From assembly GCF_007992215.1 (NCBI RefSeq), contig NZ_BJZV01000001.1:186001-250000 (forward strand): a stretch of DNA of 64,000 nucleotides. The letters are read 5' to 3'. Numbering within the stretch: position 1 is the stretch's first letter; each line of letters starts with the position of its first letter. Source of the stretch: Methylobacterium gnaphalii (GTDB lineage: Bacteria; Pseudomonadota; Alphaproteobacteria; Rhizobiales; Beijerinckiaceae). The translations under genes were made by a program, and so were the position numbers. Shown piece after piece: positions 1 to 7,553 of this stretch. The notes under the pieces are model-generated. The model was not told the DNA's origin, searched no databases, and saw nothing but the letters and a program-made list of their open reading frames with translations.

Positions 1-1
1 C

Positions 2-835
2 GCCTCGGGCGGCGGCGAGCGCGACTATGCCGTCGACGGCGCGATCCTCACGGGCCTGCGCGATGCCGAGAACCCGGGCGCCTATCTCAACGAGCACCTG
101 CAGAACGACCTGCGTCCGACGCTCTTCCTCGCGCAGCTCTCGAACCTGCTCGCCGGCAACATCGCCATCGTCCACGGCGTGACCGGGGCCTCGCGCACCT
201 TCATGGGCGAGGAATCGGCCGGCGTCGACGCGCTGCGCATCGCCCATGCCCGCATCGCCTCGGGCCAGGACGACGCCATGCTGGTCGGCGGCTCCTACAA
301 TGCCGAGCGCGCCGACGTGCTGCTCGTCCACGAGATGGGCGGCTTCCTCCAGAAGCCCGATTACCGCCCGGTCTTCTCCCGCGGCGGCGAGGGGAATGGC
401 GGGTTCATCCTCGGAAGCGGCGCGGCCTTCCTGCTGCTGGAGACCGCCGAGCGCGCGGCCGAGCGCGGCGCCAGGCCCTTCGCGGTCATCGATGCGATCG
501 CCAATGATCGCGTCCGTCGCAAGCCCGGCTCCGTGGCCGAAGCCCTGCCGCGCCTGCTGCGCGAGGCGGGCGTCGAGCGGCCCGACGTGGTCCTGTCCGG
601 CGCTACCGGCGTCGCCAGCCTCACGGAGGAGGAGGCGCAGGGCCTGAAGGCGGCTCTGCCCGACACGCGCATCCGCGCCACCGGCGACGTGATCGGCCAC
701 CCGATCGAGGCGGTGCCGTCCTTCGGCACGGCGATCGCGGCCGCGCTCTGCGCGGCCGGCAAGGCGCGCGAGGTGGCGATCACCTCCGTCGGCCATCGCA
801 GCGGCGAGGGCGTCATCCGGGTTGTCACCGCCTGA
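2..835 (+). CDS. fabF2XL: Beta-ketoacyl-ACP synthase-like protein, degenerate partner subunit of the VLCFA cluster (5' partial)
   Basis: The gene enters from the left edge (first whole codon at base 2) and ends in TGA at 833-835. The fold is that of a thiolase-type ketosynthase. Where an active enzyme has the nucleophilic Cys, this protein reads VTGASRTFMGEESAG with no Cys. The first catalytic His is also absent (LSGATGVAS instead of NAHGTS), while the later IGH is kept. It therefore resembles a chain-length-factor-like partner rather than an active condensing enzyme. In Rhizobium the paired ketosynthases FabF2XL and FabF1XL sit together between fabZXL and adh2XL and build the 27-hydroxyoctacosanoyl chain of lipid A. 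The same gene order here supports that role. The symbol rests on context and degeneracy, because the N-terminal part is missing. Confidence 0.75.
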   Translation, partial: ASGGGERDYAVDGAILTGLRDAENPGAYLNEHLQNDLRPTLFLAQLSNLLAGNIAIVHGVTGASRTFMGEESAGVDALRIAHARIASGQDDAMLVGGSYNAERADVLLVHEMGGFLQKPDYRPVFSRGGEGNGGFILGSGAAFLLLETAERAAERGARPFAVIDAIANDRVRRKPGSVAEALPRLLREAGVERPDVVLSGATGVASLTEEEAQGLKAALPDTRIRATGDVIGHPIEAVPSFGTAIAAALCAAGKAREVAITSVGHRSGEGVIRVVTA

Positions 836-872
836 TCGTGCACCCTGCGAAAACTTGCGCTAAGGCGGTCTC

Positions 873-2150
873 ATGAGTGCTTCTTCCACCCGTGACGCCA
901 AGGGCCGCCCGCTCGTCGCCGTGACGGGGCTCGGCATCGTCAGCTCCCTCGGCTGCGGCGCGACCGATACCTGGCAGGCCCTGACGGAGGGCCGCTCGGG
1001 CATCCGCACGATCTCGCGCTTTCCCATCGACGGCCTGCGCACCTCGATCGCGGGCACGGTCGACGCTTTCGAGACCGATCCGCTCTGCGCGCCGCTGCTC
1101 TCCGAGCGCTTCGCCGAAGTGGCCGCCGAAGAGGCCGTGACGCAGTCCGGCATCGGCGACGATTTCCCGGGCGCGCTCTTCATCGCGGTGCCGCCGGTGG
1201 AGCTCGAATGGCCGCAGCGCCAGGCGCTGGCCGAGGCGTCGGGCGACAACGAGGACATCACCTATCGCAGCCTGCTCAAGGCGGCGGCCAGCCGGCGCTT
1301 CGATGCCTGGCACGACCTCTTCATCTTCGGCACCGTGGCCGACCGCATCTCGGACCGGTTCGGCACCAGGGGCTCGCCGATCTCCCTCTCCACCGCCTGC
1401 TCGTCGGGCGCCACCGCGATCCAACTCGGCGTCGAGGCGATCCGGCGCGGCGAGATGAAGGCCGCGCTCTGCATCGGCACCGACGGCTCGGTGAACCCGG
1501 AATCGCTGATCCGCTTCTCGCTGCTCTCGGCCCTCTCGACCCAGAACGAGACCCCCGAGACCGCCTCGAAGCCCTTCTCGAAGAACCGCGACGGCTTCGT
1601 CATGGGCGAGGGCGCCGCCGCCCTGGTGCTGGAGGATGCCGAGGCCGCCCGCGCCCGCGGCGCCAGGATCCTCGGCTACGTGCTCGGCTGCGGCGAGAAG
1701 GGCGACGGCTTCCACCGCACCCGCTCCAGCCCCAATGGCGAGCCGATCATCGCCGCGATCCGCGCCGCGCTCGACGACGCCGACACGGCGCCGGAGGCCA
1801 TCGACACGATCAACGCGCACGGCACCTCGACGCCGGAGAACGACAAGATGGAGGCGATGGGCTGCACCGCCGTGTTCGGCGAGCGCATCGCCTCGCTGCC
1901 GATCTCGTCGAACAAGTCGATGATCGGACACACGCTGACCGCGGCCGGCGCCATTGAGGCGGTGGTCTCGCTGCTCACCATCCAGCACGGCCGCATCCCG
2001 CCGACCATCAACCACCTCATGCCCGACCCCTCGCTGACCCTTGACGTGGTCTCGACGGCGCGTGACGCGCGGGTCTCGCGGGTGCTGTCGAACTCCTTCG
2101 GCTTCGGCGGCCAGAACACCTGCCTCGTGTTCGCGGACGAGCCGGCATGA
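873..2150 (+). CDS. fabF1XL: Beta-ketoacyl-ACP synthase II (active KS of lipid A VLCFA synthesis)
   Basis: This 425-residue ketosynthase has the full Cys-His-His triad: Cys176 in STACSSGATA, His316 in NAHGTSTPEN and His353 in SNKSMIGHTLTAAGA. The C-terminal NSFGFGGQN motif is also typical of FabF. It condenses malonyl-ACP with an acyl-ACP. Its position after the Cys-less homologue and before the reductase and acyltransferase genes suggests it works with AcpXL to elongate the VLCFA that is later put on lipid A. The ATG at 873 lies 37 bases after the previous stop, and the TGA overlaps the next ATG by four bases (ATGA), so the genes are translationally coupled. Confidence 0.88.
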   Translation: MSASSTRDAKGRPLVAVTGLGIVSSLGCGATDTWQALTEGRSGIRTISRFPIDGLRTSIAGTVDAFETDPLCAPLLSERFAEVAAEEAVTQSGIGDDFPGALFIAVPPVELEWPQRQALAEASGDNEDITYRSLLKAAASRRFDAWHDLFIFGTVADRISDRFGTRGSPISLSTACSSGATAIQLGVEAIRRGEMKAALCIGTDGSVNPESLIRFSLLSALSTQNETPETASKPFSKNRDGFVMGEGAAALVLEDAEAARARGARILGYVLGCGEKGDGFHRTRSSPNGEPIIAAIRAALDDADTAPEAIDTINAHGTSTPENDKMEAMGCTAVFGERIASLPISSNKSMIGHTLTAAGAIEAVVSLLTIQHGRIPPTINHLMPDPSLTLDVVSTARDARVSRVLSNSFGFGGQNTCLVFADEPA

Positions 2151-2905
2151 GCGAGCCGAGACGCATCCTCGTCGTCGGCGGCGCCGGCGGGCTCGGCACC
2201 GCGATGGTGCGCACGCTTGCCGCCGCGGGCTATTCCGTCAGCTTCACCTACCGCTCCAAGCCCGACGAGGCCGAGGCGCTCGCCGCCGAACTCGGCGCGG
2301 CGCATCCGGGCGCGGCCTTCGAGCCGCACCGGCTCGATCTCGCCGACCGCGACGCGGTCGAGGCCTTCTGCGGGGCGATCGAGGACACGGCCTTCTACGG
2401 CTACGTCCACAATGCCGGCCAACCCGCCGATGCGCTGGCCGTGATGCTCGACCGGGACCGGTCGGACGTGGCGATGCAGGTGAACTTCTGGTCGCTGACC
2501 CGGATCGCGAAGGTGCTCGTGCGGAACATGATCCGCGCGCGCACGGGCCGGGTCGTCGCCGTGGGCTCCGTCGCGGCCCTGCAGGGCAATACCGGGAACG
2601 CCGCCTACGCCGCCACCAAGGGGGCGATGATCGCCTATTGCCGCACGCTCGCCATCGAATCGGCCAAGCGCGGCGTCACGGTGAACGTGCTCGCCCCCGG
2701 CTTCATCGACACCGGCATGCTGTCCTCCTACGCCGCCTATCGCGACACCATGGAGCGCCAGATCCCGGCCGGCCGCTTCGCAAGGCCCGACGAAGTTGCC
2801 GCGCTCGCCGCCTTCCTGATGAGCGAGCCGGCCGCCTACATCACCGGCGCCGTGCTGCCCGTCGATGGCGGGCTCACCGCGATGATGGGCGTCCATCGCA
2901 ACTGA
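2147..2905 (+). CDS. SDR-family 3-oxoacyl-ACP reductase-like protein
   Basis: This is a 252-residue classical short-chain dehydrogenase. It has the nucleotide motif VVGGAGGLGTA near the N-terminus (TGxxxGxG variant), Ser141 in VGSVAAL, the catalytic pair Tyr154-x3-Lys158 in YAATKG, and the C-terminal ITGAVLPVDGG block typical of FabG. It overlaps the ketosynthase stop by four bases and so belongs to the same operon. The likely role is NADPH-dependent reduction of the 3-keto intermediate during VLCFA elongation. The rhizobial fabXL clusters as I know them do not carry an SDR here, so the assignment is from context. A different substrate cannot be excluded. Confidence 0.8.
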   Translation: MSEPRRILVVGGAGGLGTAMVRTLAAAGYSVSFTYRSKPDEAEALAAELGAAHPGAAFEPHRLDLADRDAVEAFCGAIEDTAFYGYVHNAGQPADALAVMLDRDRSDVAMQVNFWSLTRIAKVLVRNMIRARTGRVVAVGSVAALQGNTGNAAYAATKGAMIAYCRTLAIESAKRGVTVNVLAPGFIDTGMLSSYAAYRDTMERQIPAGRFARPDEVAALAAFLMSEPAAYITGAVLPVDGGLTAMMGVHRN

Positions 2906-2914
2906 CGGCGGTTT

Positions 2915-3205
2915 ATGTCGATGCGCCGCGTCCTCCCCCTCTCCGCCGCCACGCTGCTCCTGGGGAGCGGTGCCGCGCTTGCGGAGCCGGAACCGTTCCG
3001 GGTCTCCGGCCTGCCGTCGGGTGGCTCCCTGACGATCCGTGAGGCGCCGGATGCGGATGCTGCGCCTGTCGAGACCATTCCTGTCGGCCGCCGGCTCCTC
3101 GGTTTCGGCTGCACCAAGGAGACGCCGAGCGGGAACACGTGGTGCCGTGTGAAGTTCGGCCCTGCGGTTGGCTGGGCGCGGCGGCGGTATCTTTCGCCGG
3201 ATTGA
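2915..3205 (+). CDS. Small exported SH3-domain protein
   Basis: The product is 96 residues. It starts with a signal peptide (MSMRRVLPLSAATLLLGSGAA, cleaved around ALA-EP, about residues 24-25). The rest is a single bacterial SH3-like domain: LTIREAPDADA, a loop with a Cys, WCRVKFG and a terminal GWARRRYL. Such SH3_3 domains often bind cell-wall peptides. It starts 9 bases after the SDR stop and probably shares its transcript. It has no known role in lipid A synthesis, and its target is unknown. Confidence 0.7.
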   Translation: MSMRRVLPLSAATLLLGSGAALAEPEPFRVSGLPSGGSLTIREAPDADAAPVETIPVGRRLLGFGCTKETPSGNTWCRVKFGPAVGWARRRYLSPD

Positions 3206-3415
3206 GCCGGCGAGCCTTTAGACCCATAAGACCCGCTCGTTCACGGCTCGTGTCTATTAGGACGAAGCGGCGGACACAGGGCCTCACGCGAGGCTTCCAG
3301 GAAGCGTACGGGGTGCTGGACCCCTCCTTCGCGGTACCGCGTTGCTGGCGGCTCAGAAATGAAGTCGCTGGAAGGAGGCTGGCTACTCGCCGACGCGTAA
3401 TGCGAGACGAGTTTG

Positions 3416-4438
3416 ATGAAAGCCCTCCAGCTCTTCGGCGATCGTGATCTGCGCCTCGTCGAGATCGACGCCCCCCCTCCGCCCTCTCCTGGCGAGGTTC
3501 AGGTGCGGGTGCGCGCGGTCGGTCTGAACTTCATCGATGTCTGGGGTTTTCGCGGAATGGCCTTTGCCAAGCGCCGGCTGCCGCTCACCGTCGGCGCCGA
3601 GGGCGCAGGCGAGGTTGCTGCCCTCGGCGACGGCGTCGAGGGCCTGAAGGTCGGCGATCCCGTCGCGCTCTACGGCGCCCTCACCTGCGGCAAGTGCAAG
3701 GCCTGTCAGGAGGGCCGTGACAACCTCTGCGAGGATGTCGGCGGCGTCTACGGCTTCCACATTGACGGGTTTTCACGCGAGCTGATCAACATCCCGGCGC
3801 GCCTCTGCGTGAAGGTGCCGGCGGGCGTCGATCACGTCCAGGCGGCCTGCGCCGGCATCGCCTTCGGGACCGTTCAGCACATGCTGTTCGACAACGCGCG
3901 GCTGGAGCCCGGTGAGAGCATCCTGGTCCATGCCGGCGGCTCGGGCATCGGCACCACGGCGATCAAGATGGCCAAGGCGATCGGCTGCACCGTGTACACG
4001 ACCGTCGGAGACGACGAGAAAGGCGAGAAGGCGAAGGCGCTTGGGGCCGATTTCGTCGTGAACTACCGCGAAGAGCGCTTCGAGGGCGAGGTGCGGCGGC
4101 TGACGAAACGCAAGGGCGTCGACGTCGTATTCGAGCATGTTGGCGCCGACACCTGGAACGGCTCGCTACTCTGCCTGAAGCGGGGAGGGCGGCTCGTGAC
4201 CTGCGGCTCGACCTCCGGCCCGTCAACGACGATGAACCTGATGCAGCTGTTCCAGCAGCAATATCGCATCACCGGCTCGTTCGGCTGCCGCATCGAGAAT
4301 ATCCGGCAATCGCTCGATAAGATGGCACACGGCCTGACACCGGTCGTCGATACGGTTCTGCCGCTCGCAGACTTCACGCAAGGGCTCGAAAGGCTGGAAT
4401 CGCGGAAGGTGTTCGGGAAAATTCTCGTTACACTTTGA
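3416..4438 (+). CDS. adh2XL: Zinc-type MDR alcohol dehydrogenase/reductase of the VLCFA cluster
   Basis: The 340-residue protein is a medium-chain dehydrogenase/reductase. The catalytic domain has GAEGAGEV and a structural-zinc-type Cys cluster (CGKCKACQEGRDNLC). The Rossmann motif is HAGGSGIGTTAIKMAK, and the C-terminus is of quinone-reductase/zinc-ADH type. In rhizobial clusters adh2XL lies between the fabF genes and lpxXL and is thought to supply a reductive step (enoyl reduction or hydroxyl formation) in making the VLCFA. ATG at 3416 is chosen; a TTG directly before it (3413) is an alternative and no strong ribosome site separates them. A 210-base gap upstream may hold its own promoter. 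Confidence 0.78.
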   Translation: MKALQLFGDRDLRLVEIDAPPPPSPGEVQVRVRAVGLNFIDVWGFRGMAFAKRRLPLTVGAEGAGEVAALGDGVEGLKVGDPVALYGALTCGKCKACQEGRDNLCEDVGGVYGFHIDGFSRELINIPARLCVKVPAGVDHVQAACAGIAFGTVQHMLFDNARLEPGESILVHAGGSGIGTTAIKMAKAIGCTVYTTVGDDEKGEKAKALGADFVVNYREERFEGEVRRLTKRKGVDVVFEHVGADTWNGSLLCLKRGGRLVTCGSTSGPSTTMNLMQLFQQQYRITGSFGCRIENIRQSLDKMAHGLTPVVDTVLPLADFTQGLERLESRKVFGKILVTL

Positions 4439-4512
4439 AACATTGCTTGGGCGGGCGTGTCGGGTATATGGCCTGACCGAATTTCATCCCTCCCCCATTC
4501 CATGAGCCGCCC

Positions 4513-5490
4513 GTGTTGCGTCTTGCGCTGATCCTGCAGCGCCATCTCCCCCGCATGGCCGGGCTCGCGACGATCCCCCTGATCCGGGGGCTCTTCCTGA
4601 TCGCGCGCGCGCTGGGCGCCGATCGCGCCAGCAATACGGGTGGCTGGCTGGCACGCACGGTCGGCCCGTGGCTGCCCTCTCACAAGATTGCGGTGGCCAA
4701 CATCCGCGCGGCTTTTCCGGATCTCGACGAGGCCAGCGTGCAGCGCATCGCCCGCGAGGCCTGGGACAATCTCGGCCGCACCGGCGCCGAATACGCTCAT
4801 CTCGATACGCTCTTCGACTTCGATCCCGAGGGGCCGGAGAAGCGTGTTTCGGTCCAGGGCATCGACCAGTTCGTTGCGGTCCGCGACGATGGCAAGCCGG
4901 GCCTGCTCTTCTCGGCACATCTGGCCAACTGGGAGCTGCCGGCGATCTGCGCGGAAAAGTTCGGGCTCGAGACCACCGCGGTATTCCGGCCGCCGAACAA
5001 CCCTGCCGCGGCGCAGCTTGTCGCGGAGGTGAGGCGCAAGACGATGGGTGGCCTCGCCGCCTCACAGCCTGGCGCTGTCTTCGCCATGCAGGGCGTGATC
5101 GAGCGGGGCGGCCATCTCGGCCAGCTCATCGACCAGCACTTCACCCGTGGCGTCGTGGTGGAATTCTTCGGCCGTCCGGTGCTGGCTAACCCTCTCCTCG
5201 GCAAGCTCGCGCGTCATCACGACTGCCCTGTCCACGGCGCCCGTGTGGTGCGTCGACCCGGCGGCCGGTTCATGCTGGAGCTGACGCCGGCCCTCGACCT
5301 GCCGCGGGATGCTTCAGGACAGATCGACGTCCAGGGCGCCATGCAGGCGATGACAAGCGTAGTCGAGGGTTGGGTGCGCGAGAACCCGGGCCAATGGCTC
5401 TGGATGCACCGGCGCTGGCGCCCGAACATGCTGCCGAAGCCGAAGACCGCGGCTCAGCCGAGCCCGGCTCCGGCCGAGCCGGTCAGCTGA
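4513..5490 (+). CDS. lpxXL: Lipid A VLCFA acyltransferase, HtrB/LpxL family
   Basis: This 325-residue inner-membrane lysophospholipid-type acyltransferase has an N-terminal membrane anchor followed by the catalytic H-x4-E motif, His136 to Glu141 in SAHLANWELPA. A second conserved block is HFTRGVVVEFFGRPV, with WMHRRW near the end. It is a homologue of LpxL/HtrB. Placed after the ketosynthase and Adh2XL genes, it most likely transfers the AcpXL-bound VLCFA to lipid A. The GTG at 4513 gives the usual N-terminus, although the ribosome site is weak. Its 3' end overlaps the convergent peptidase gene by eight bases. Confidence 0.85.
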   Translation: MLRLALILQRHLPRMAGLATIPLIRGLFLIARALGADRASNTGGWLARTVGPWLPSHKIAVANIRAAFPDLDEASVQRIAREAWDNLGRTGAEYAHLDTLFDFDPEGPEKRVSVQGIDQFVAVRDDGKPGLLFSAHLANWELPAICAEKFGLETTAVFRPPNNPAAAQLVAEVRRKTMGGLAASQPGAVFAMQGVIERGGHLGQLIDQHFTRGVVVEFFGRPVLANPLLGKLARHHDCPVHGARVVRRPGGRFMLELTPALDLPRDASGQIDVQGAMQAMTSVVEGWVRENPGQWLWMHRRWRPNMLPKPKTAAQPSPAPAEPVS

Positions 5491-6751
5491 TCCACTCGCC
5501 CTTACGCATCACCGGGATGGCTTGGCCGTCCGAGGCGATGCCGTCGACGTCAATCTCGGCGGAGCCGATCATCCAGTCGATGTGGATCAGGCTGCGGTTG
5601 GCACCGCGCGAGGCGAGATCCTCTTCGCTCAAGCCCTCGCCGCCGTTCTTGAAGCATTTCGAATAGGCTTGGCCCAGGGCAATATGGCTCGCAGCGTTCT
5701 CGTCGTAGAGCGTGTTGTAGAACAGCAGGCCCGAGGCGGAGATCGCGGAGGAGGCTGGCACCAGGGCCACCTCACCGAGGCGCGCCGCGCCCTGGTCGGT
5801 CTCCAGCACCCGCGCGAGCACGTCGTTGCCAGTGCGGGCGCTCGCCTCGACGATGCGACCTTCCCTGAAGGTCACGCGGATGCTGTCGATCAGTGTGCCC
5901 TGGTAGGAGAGCGGCTTGGTGCTCGTCACATAGCCCTCGACACGCGCCTTGTGTGGCGTTGTGAAGACCTCTTCGGTGGGGATATTGGCGTTGCAGACGA
6001 TGCCGTTCTTGGCCGTCGTGGCGCCACCGCACCATTCATGATCGTCGGCGAGACCGACCGTGAGATCGGTGCCGGGACCCTGGAAGCGTAGGGCCGCGAA
6101 GCGGTGCCCATTCAGCCACTCGGTGCGGTGGCGAAGTGCGGCATTGTGAGCCTGCCAGTCCGCAACAGGATCGATCCCATCGACGCGGGAGGCGACGAAG
6201 ATCGCGTCCCAGAGGCGGGCGACCGCCTCGGCCTCGGGCAGGTTCGGAAACACTGTGCGCGCCCAGGGTGTGGTCGCGGCCGAGACGATGGTCCAGTTGG
6301 TGGAGAAGCCGGCGATCAGCTCCAGAGCCGGCAGATAGGCCTTGGAACGGGCGCGGTTCGCCCGCGAGACCTTGTCGGGATCTTGACCGGCGAGCAGCGA
6401 GGGATCGTCGCCGGAGATCGCAAGGCGGGCGGCGCCGTTGCGATAGGCGTCGGCCATGCCGTTGAAGAGCCAACCGGCGGCGGTATCGAACGCATCGTTG
6501 CGGGCGTGGCCGAAGCGCGCGAGCGTCGCGGCGTCGTCGTTGTACAGCGTCGTGACCAGCGAGGCGCCGGCCTTGTAGGCCTGCTCGGTGATCGCGCGGG
6601 CGAGCGCCACCGATTCCAACGGTGCGGTGAGGATCAACTCTTGCCCGGGTTTCAGCCCGAGCCCCACCTTCACAGCGACCTCGGCCAATCTGTCGAGGCG
6701 CTCGGAAAAGCTGAGGGCGGGTGTCTCCGTCCCGCAAACGGCCGTCGTCAT
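5483..6751 (-). CDS. M29-family aminopeptidase
   Basis: The 422-residue protein matches the thermophilic aminopeptidase family (M29, AmpS/PepS). All expected metal ligands can be placed: Glu261 in NIPTEEVF, Glu327 in GEVALV, His356 in ASHIALG, and His390 and Asp392 in IHIDWMIGS. The family removes N-terminal residues with a two-metal centre in the cytoplasm. Length and C-terminus (MRKGEWI) are complete. It converges on lpxXL and appears monocistronic. Confidence 0.9.
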   Translation of the reverse strand: MTTAVCGTETPALSFSERLDRLAEVAVKVGLGLKPGQELILTAPLESVALARAITEQAYKAGASLVTTLYNDDAATLARFGHARNDAFDTAAGWLFNGMADAYRNGAARLAISGDDPSLLAGQDPDKVSRANRARSKAYLPALELIAGFSTNWTIVSAATTPWARTVFPNLPEAEAVARLWDAIFVASRVDGIDPVADWQAHNAALRHRTEWLNGHRFAALRFQGPGTDLTVGLADDHEWCGGATTAKNGIVCNANIPTEEVFTTPHKARVEGYVTSTKPLSYQGTLIDSIRVTFREGRIVEASARTGNDVLARVLETDQGAARLGEVALVPASSAISASGLLFYNTLYDENAASHIALGQAYSKCFKNGGEGLSEEDLASRGANRSLIHIDWMIGSAEIDVDGIASDGQAIPVMRKGEWIS

Positions 6752-6810
6752 GTCACGTCCTTCTGCCCGATGATCCGGCTCAAGATCGGGCTTGGGCGGT
6801 GCGGTTCAAG

Positions 6811-7104
6811 TCAGGCTGCGCGCGACCAGCGGATCTCACCGAGATTCTCGCGAAAGGCGAAGCGCAGGAGATGGTCGGAGACGACGTTCTCCAGGCGGGT
6901 GAGAGCCGATTGATCCGGCGTGGCGACCTTCATCAGGAGCGCATCGGCGCTGGCCTCGAAGGTGCAGACCCGGTCCTCACCGAAGGGTACGACGCCGTGA
7001 TCGCTGTCCGCCTCGACGGGAAACTTGTGGCTCCAGTGCCGGCAAAGCTGCGTGAGGTAGCGGCTCGCTTCGGAAGTCGGCACTCGCGCCTGTGAGGTGG
7101 GCAT
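6811..7104 (-). CDS. DUF2218 domain protein
   Basis: The product is 97 residues and matches DUF2218 over its whole length: ASRYLTQLCRHWSHKFPVE, VPFGEDRVCTFEA and a C-terminal LENVVSDHLLRFAFRE. An AAAGGAG-like site just upstream of the ATG at 7104 decides the start; a longer reading to 7197 would skip it. Members are small cytoplasmic proteins often found near iron or siderophore genes, but none lie here, so the function is open. Confidence 0.8.
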   Translation of the reverse strand: MPTSQARVPTSEASRYLTQLCRHWSHKFPVEADSDHGVVPFGEDRVCTFEASADALLMKVATPDQSALTRLENVVSDHLLRFAFRENLGEIRWSRAA

Positions 7105-7129
7105 CGGAACGGCTCCTTTCTCTGTCGCG

Positions 7130-7345
7130 TCAGTCTGGTTTTCGGCTCGAACGGAACATCGGAACGCAGGCTCCAGCTTGTCCGTCGAGCCAGGCAATAT
7201 TGCGGCGCAGCGTAGCCGTAATCCGCGACGTCGTTGTGGCGTCGCCGGTCCAACGCATCATGTTGCGCAGAACCGTCACCGTGGAGGCGCAAGGCTCCAT
7301 CGTCGGCGAAAGCGGTGCTGAAACCGTTAAGCTTAAGTCACTCAT
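7130..7345 (-). CDS. Hypothetical small protein (71 residues), uncertain
   Basis: An open frame starts at ATG 7345 after a G-rich stretch and ends 25 bases before the DUF2218 start. It contains LRNMMRWTGDATTTSRI and ends in a basic tail. There is no signal peptide, membrane segment or recognised domain. Its third-position GC is clearly lower than in neighbouring genes, which argues against a long-established gene. The region 7105-7553 otherwise holds no gene and is less GC-rich than its surroundings. Confidence 0.35.
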   Translation of the reverse strand: MSDLSLTVSAPLSPTMEPCASTVTVLRNMMRWTGDATTTSRITATLRRNIAWLDGQAGACVPMFRSSRKPD

Positions 7346-7458
7346 CGCCCCGACCCTCGAATGCGGTGAAGGCTGCGAACGTTCCAACATGCATGCCCTG
7401 CGCCGCCGCTCGCCAAGCCGAGCAATGGCAACGGGTAATACGTAAATATGCGCTCGTT

Positions 7459-7473
7459 TTGTGCGGTGCACAA
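7459..7473. promoter_or_regulatory. 15-bp perfect palindrome in an AT-rich gap
   Basis: TTGTGC-GGT-GCACAA is a perfect inverted repeat with a three-base centre. It lies in the most AT-rich part of the gap, about 115 bases upstream of the possible small gene at 7345. It has the size of a dimeric-repressor operator. No second copy was noticed and no regulator is encoded nearby. Confidence 0.25.
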
Positions 7474-7553
7474 CCGCGATTTATGTGGTGAAGCGCTGAG
7501 CTCGTGCGCTGTTGCACGCTTCACGCAGCCTCTCTCCCATGCCTTGCGAAGGC

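Noticed and set aside
825..2015. Long minus-strand open frame opposite the active ketosynthase gene
   Set aside because: Low-complexity Arg/Gly/Ala product produced by high GC; the plus-strand gene has full family motifs.
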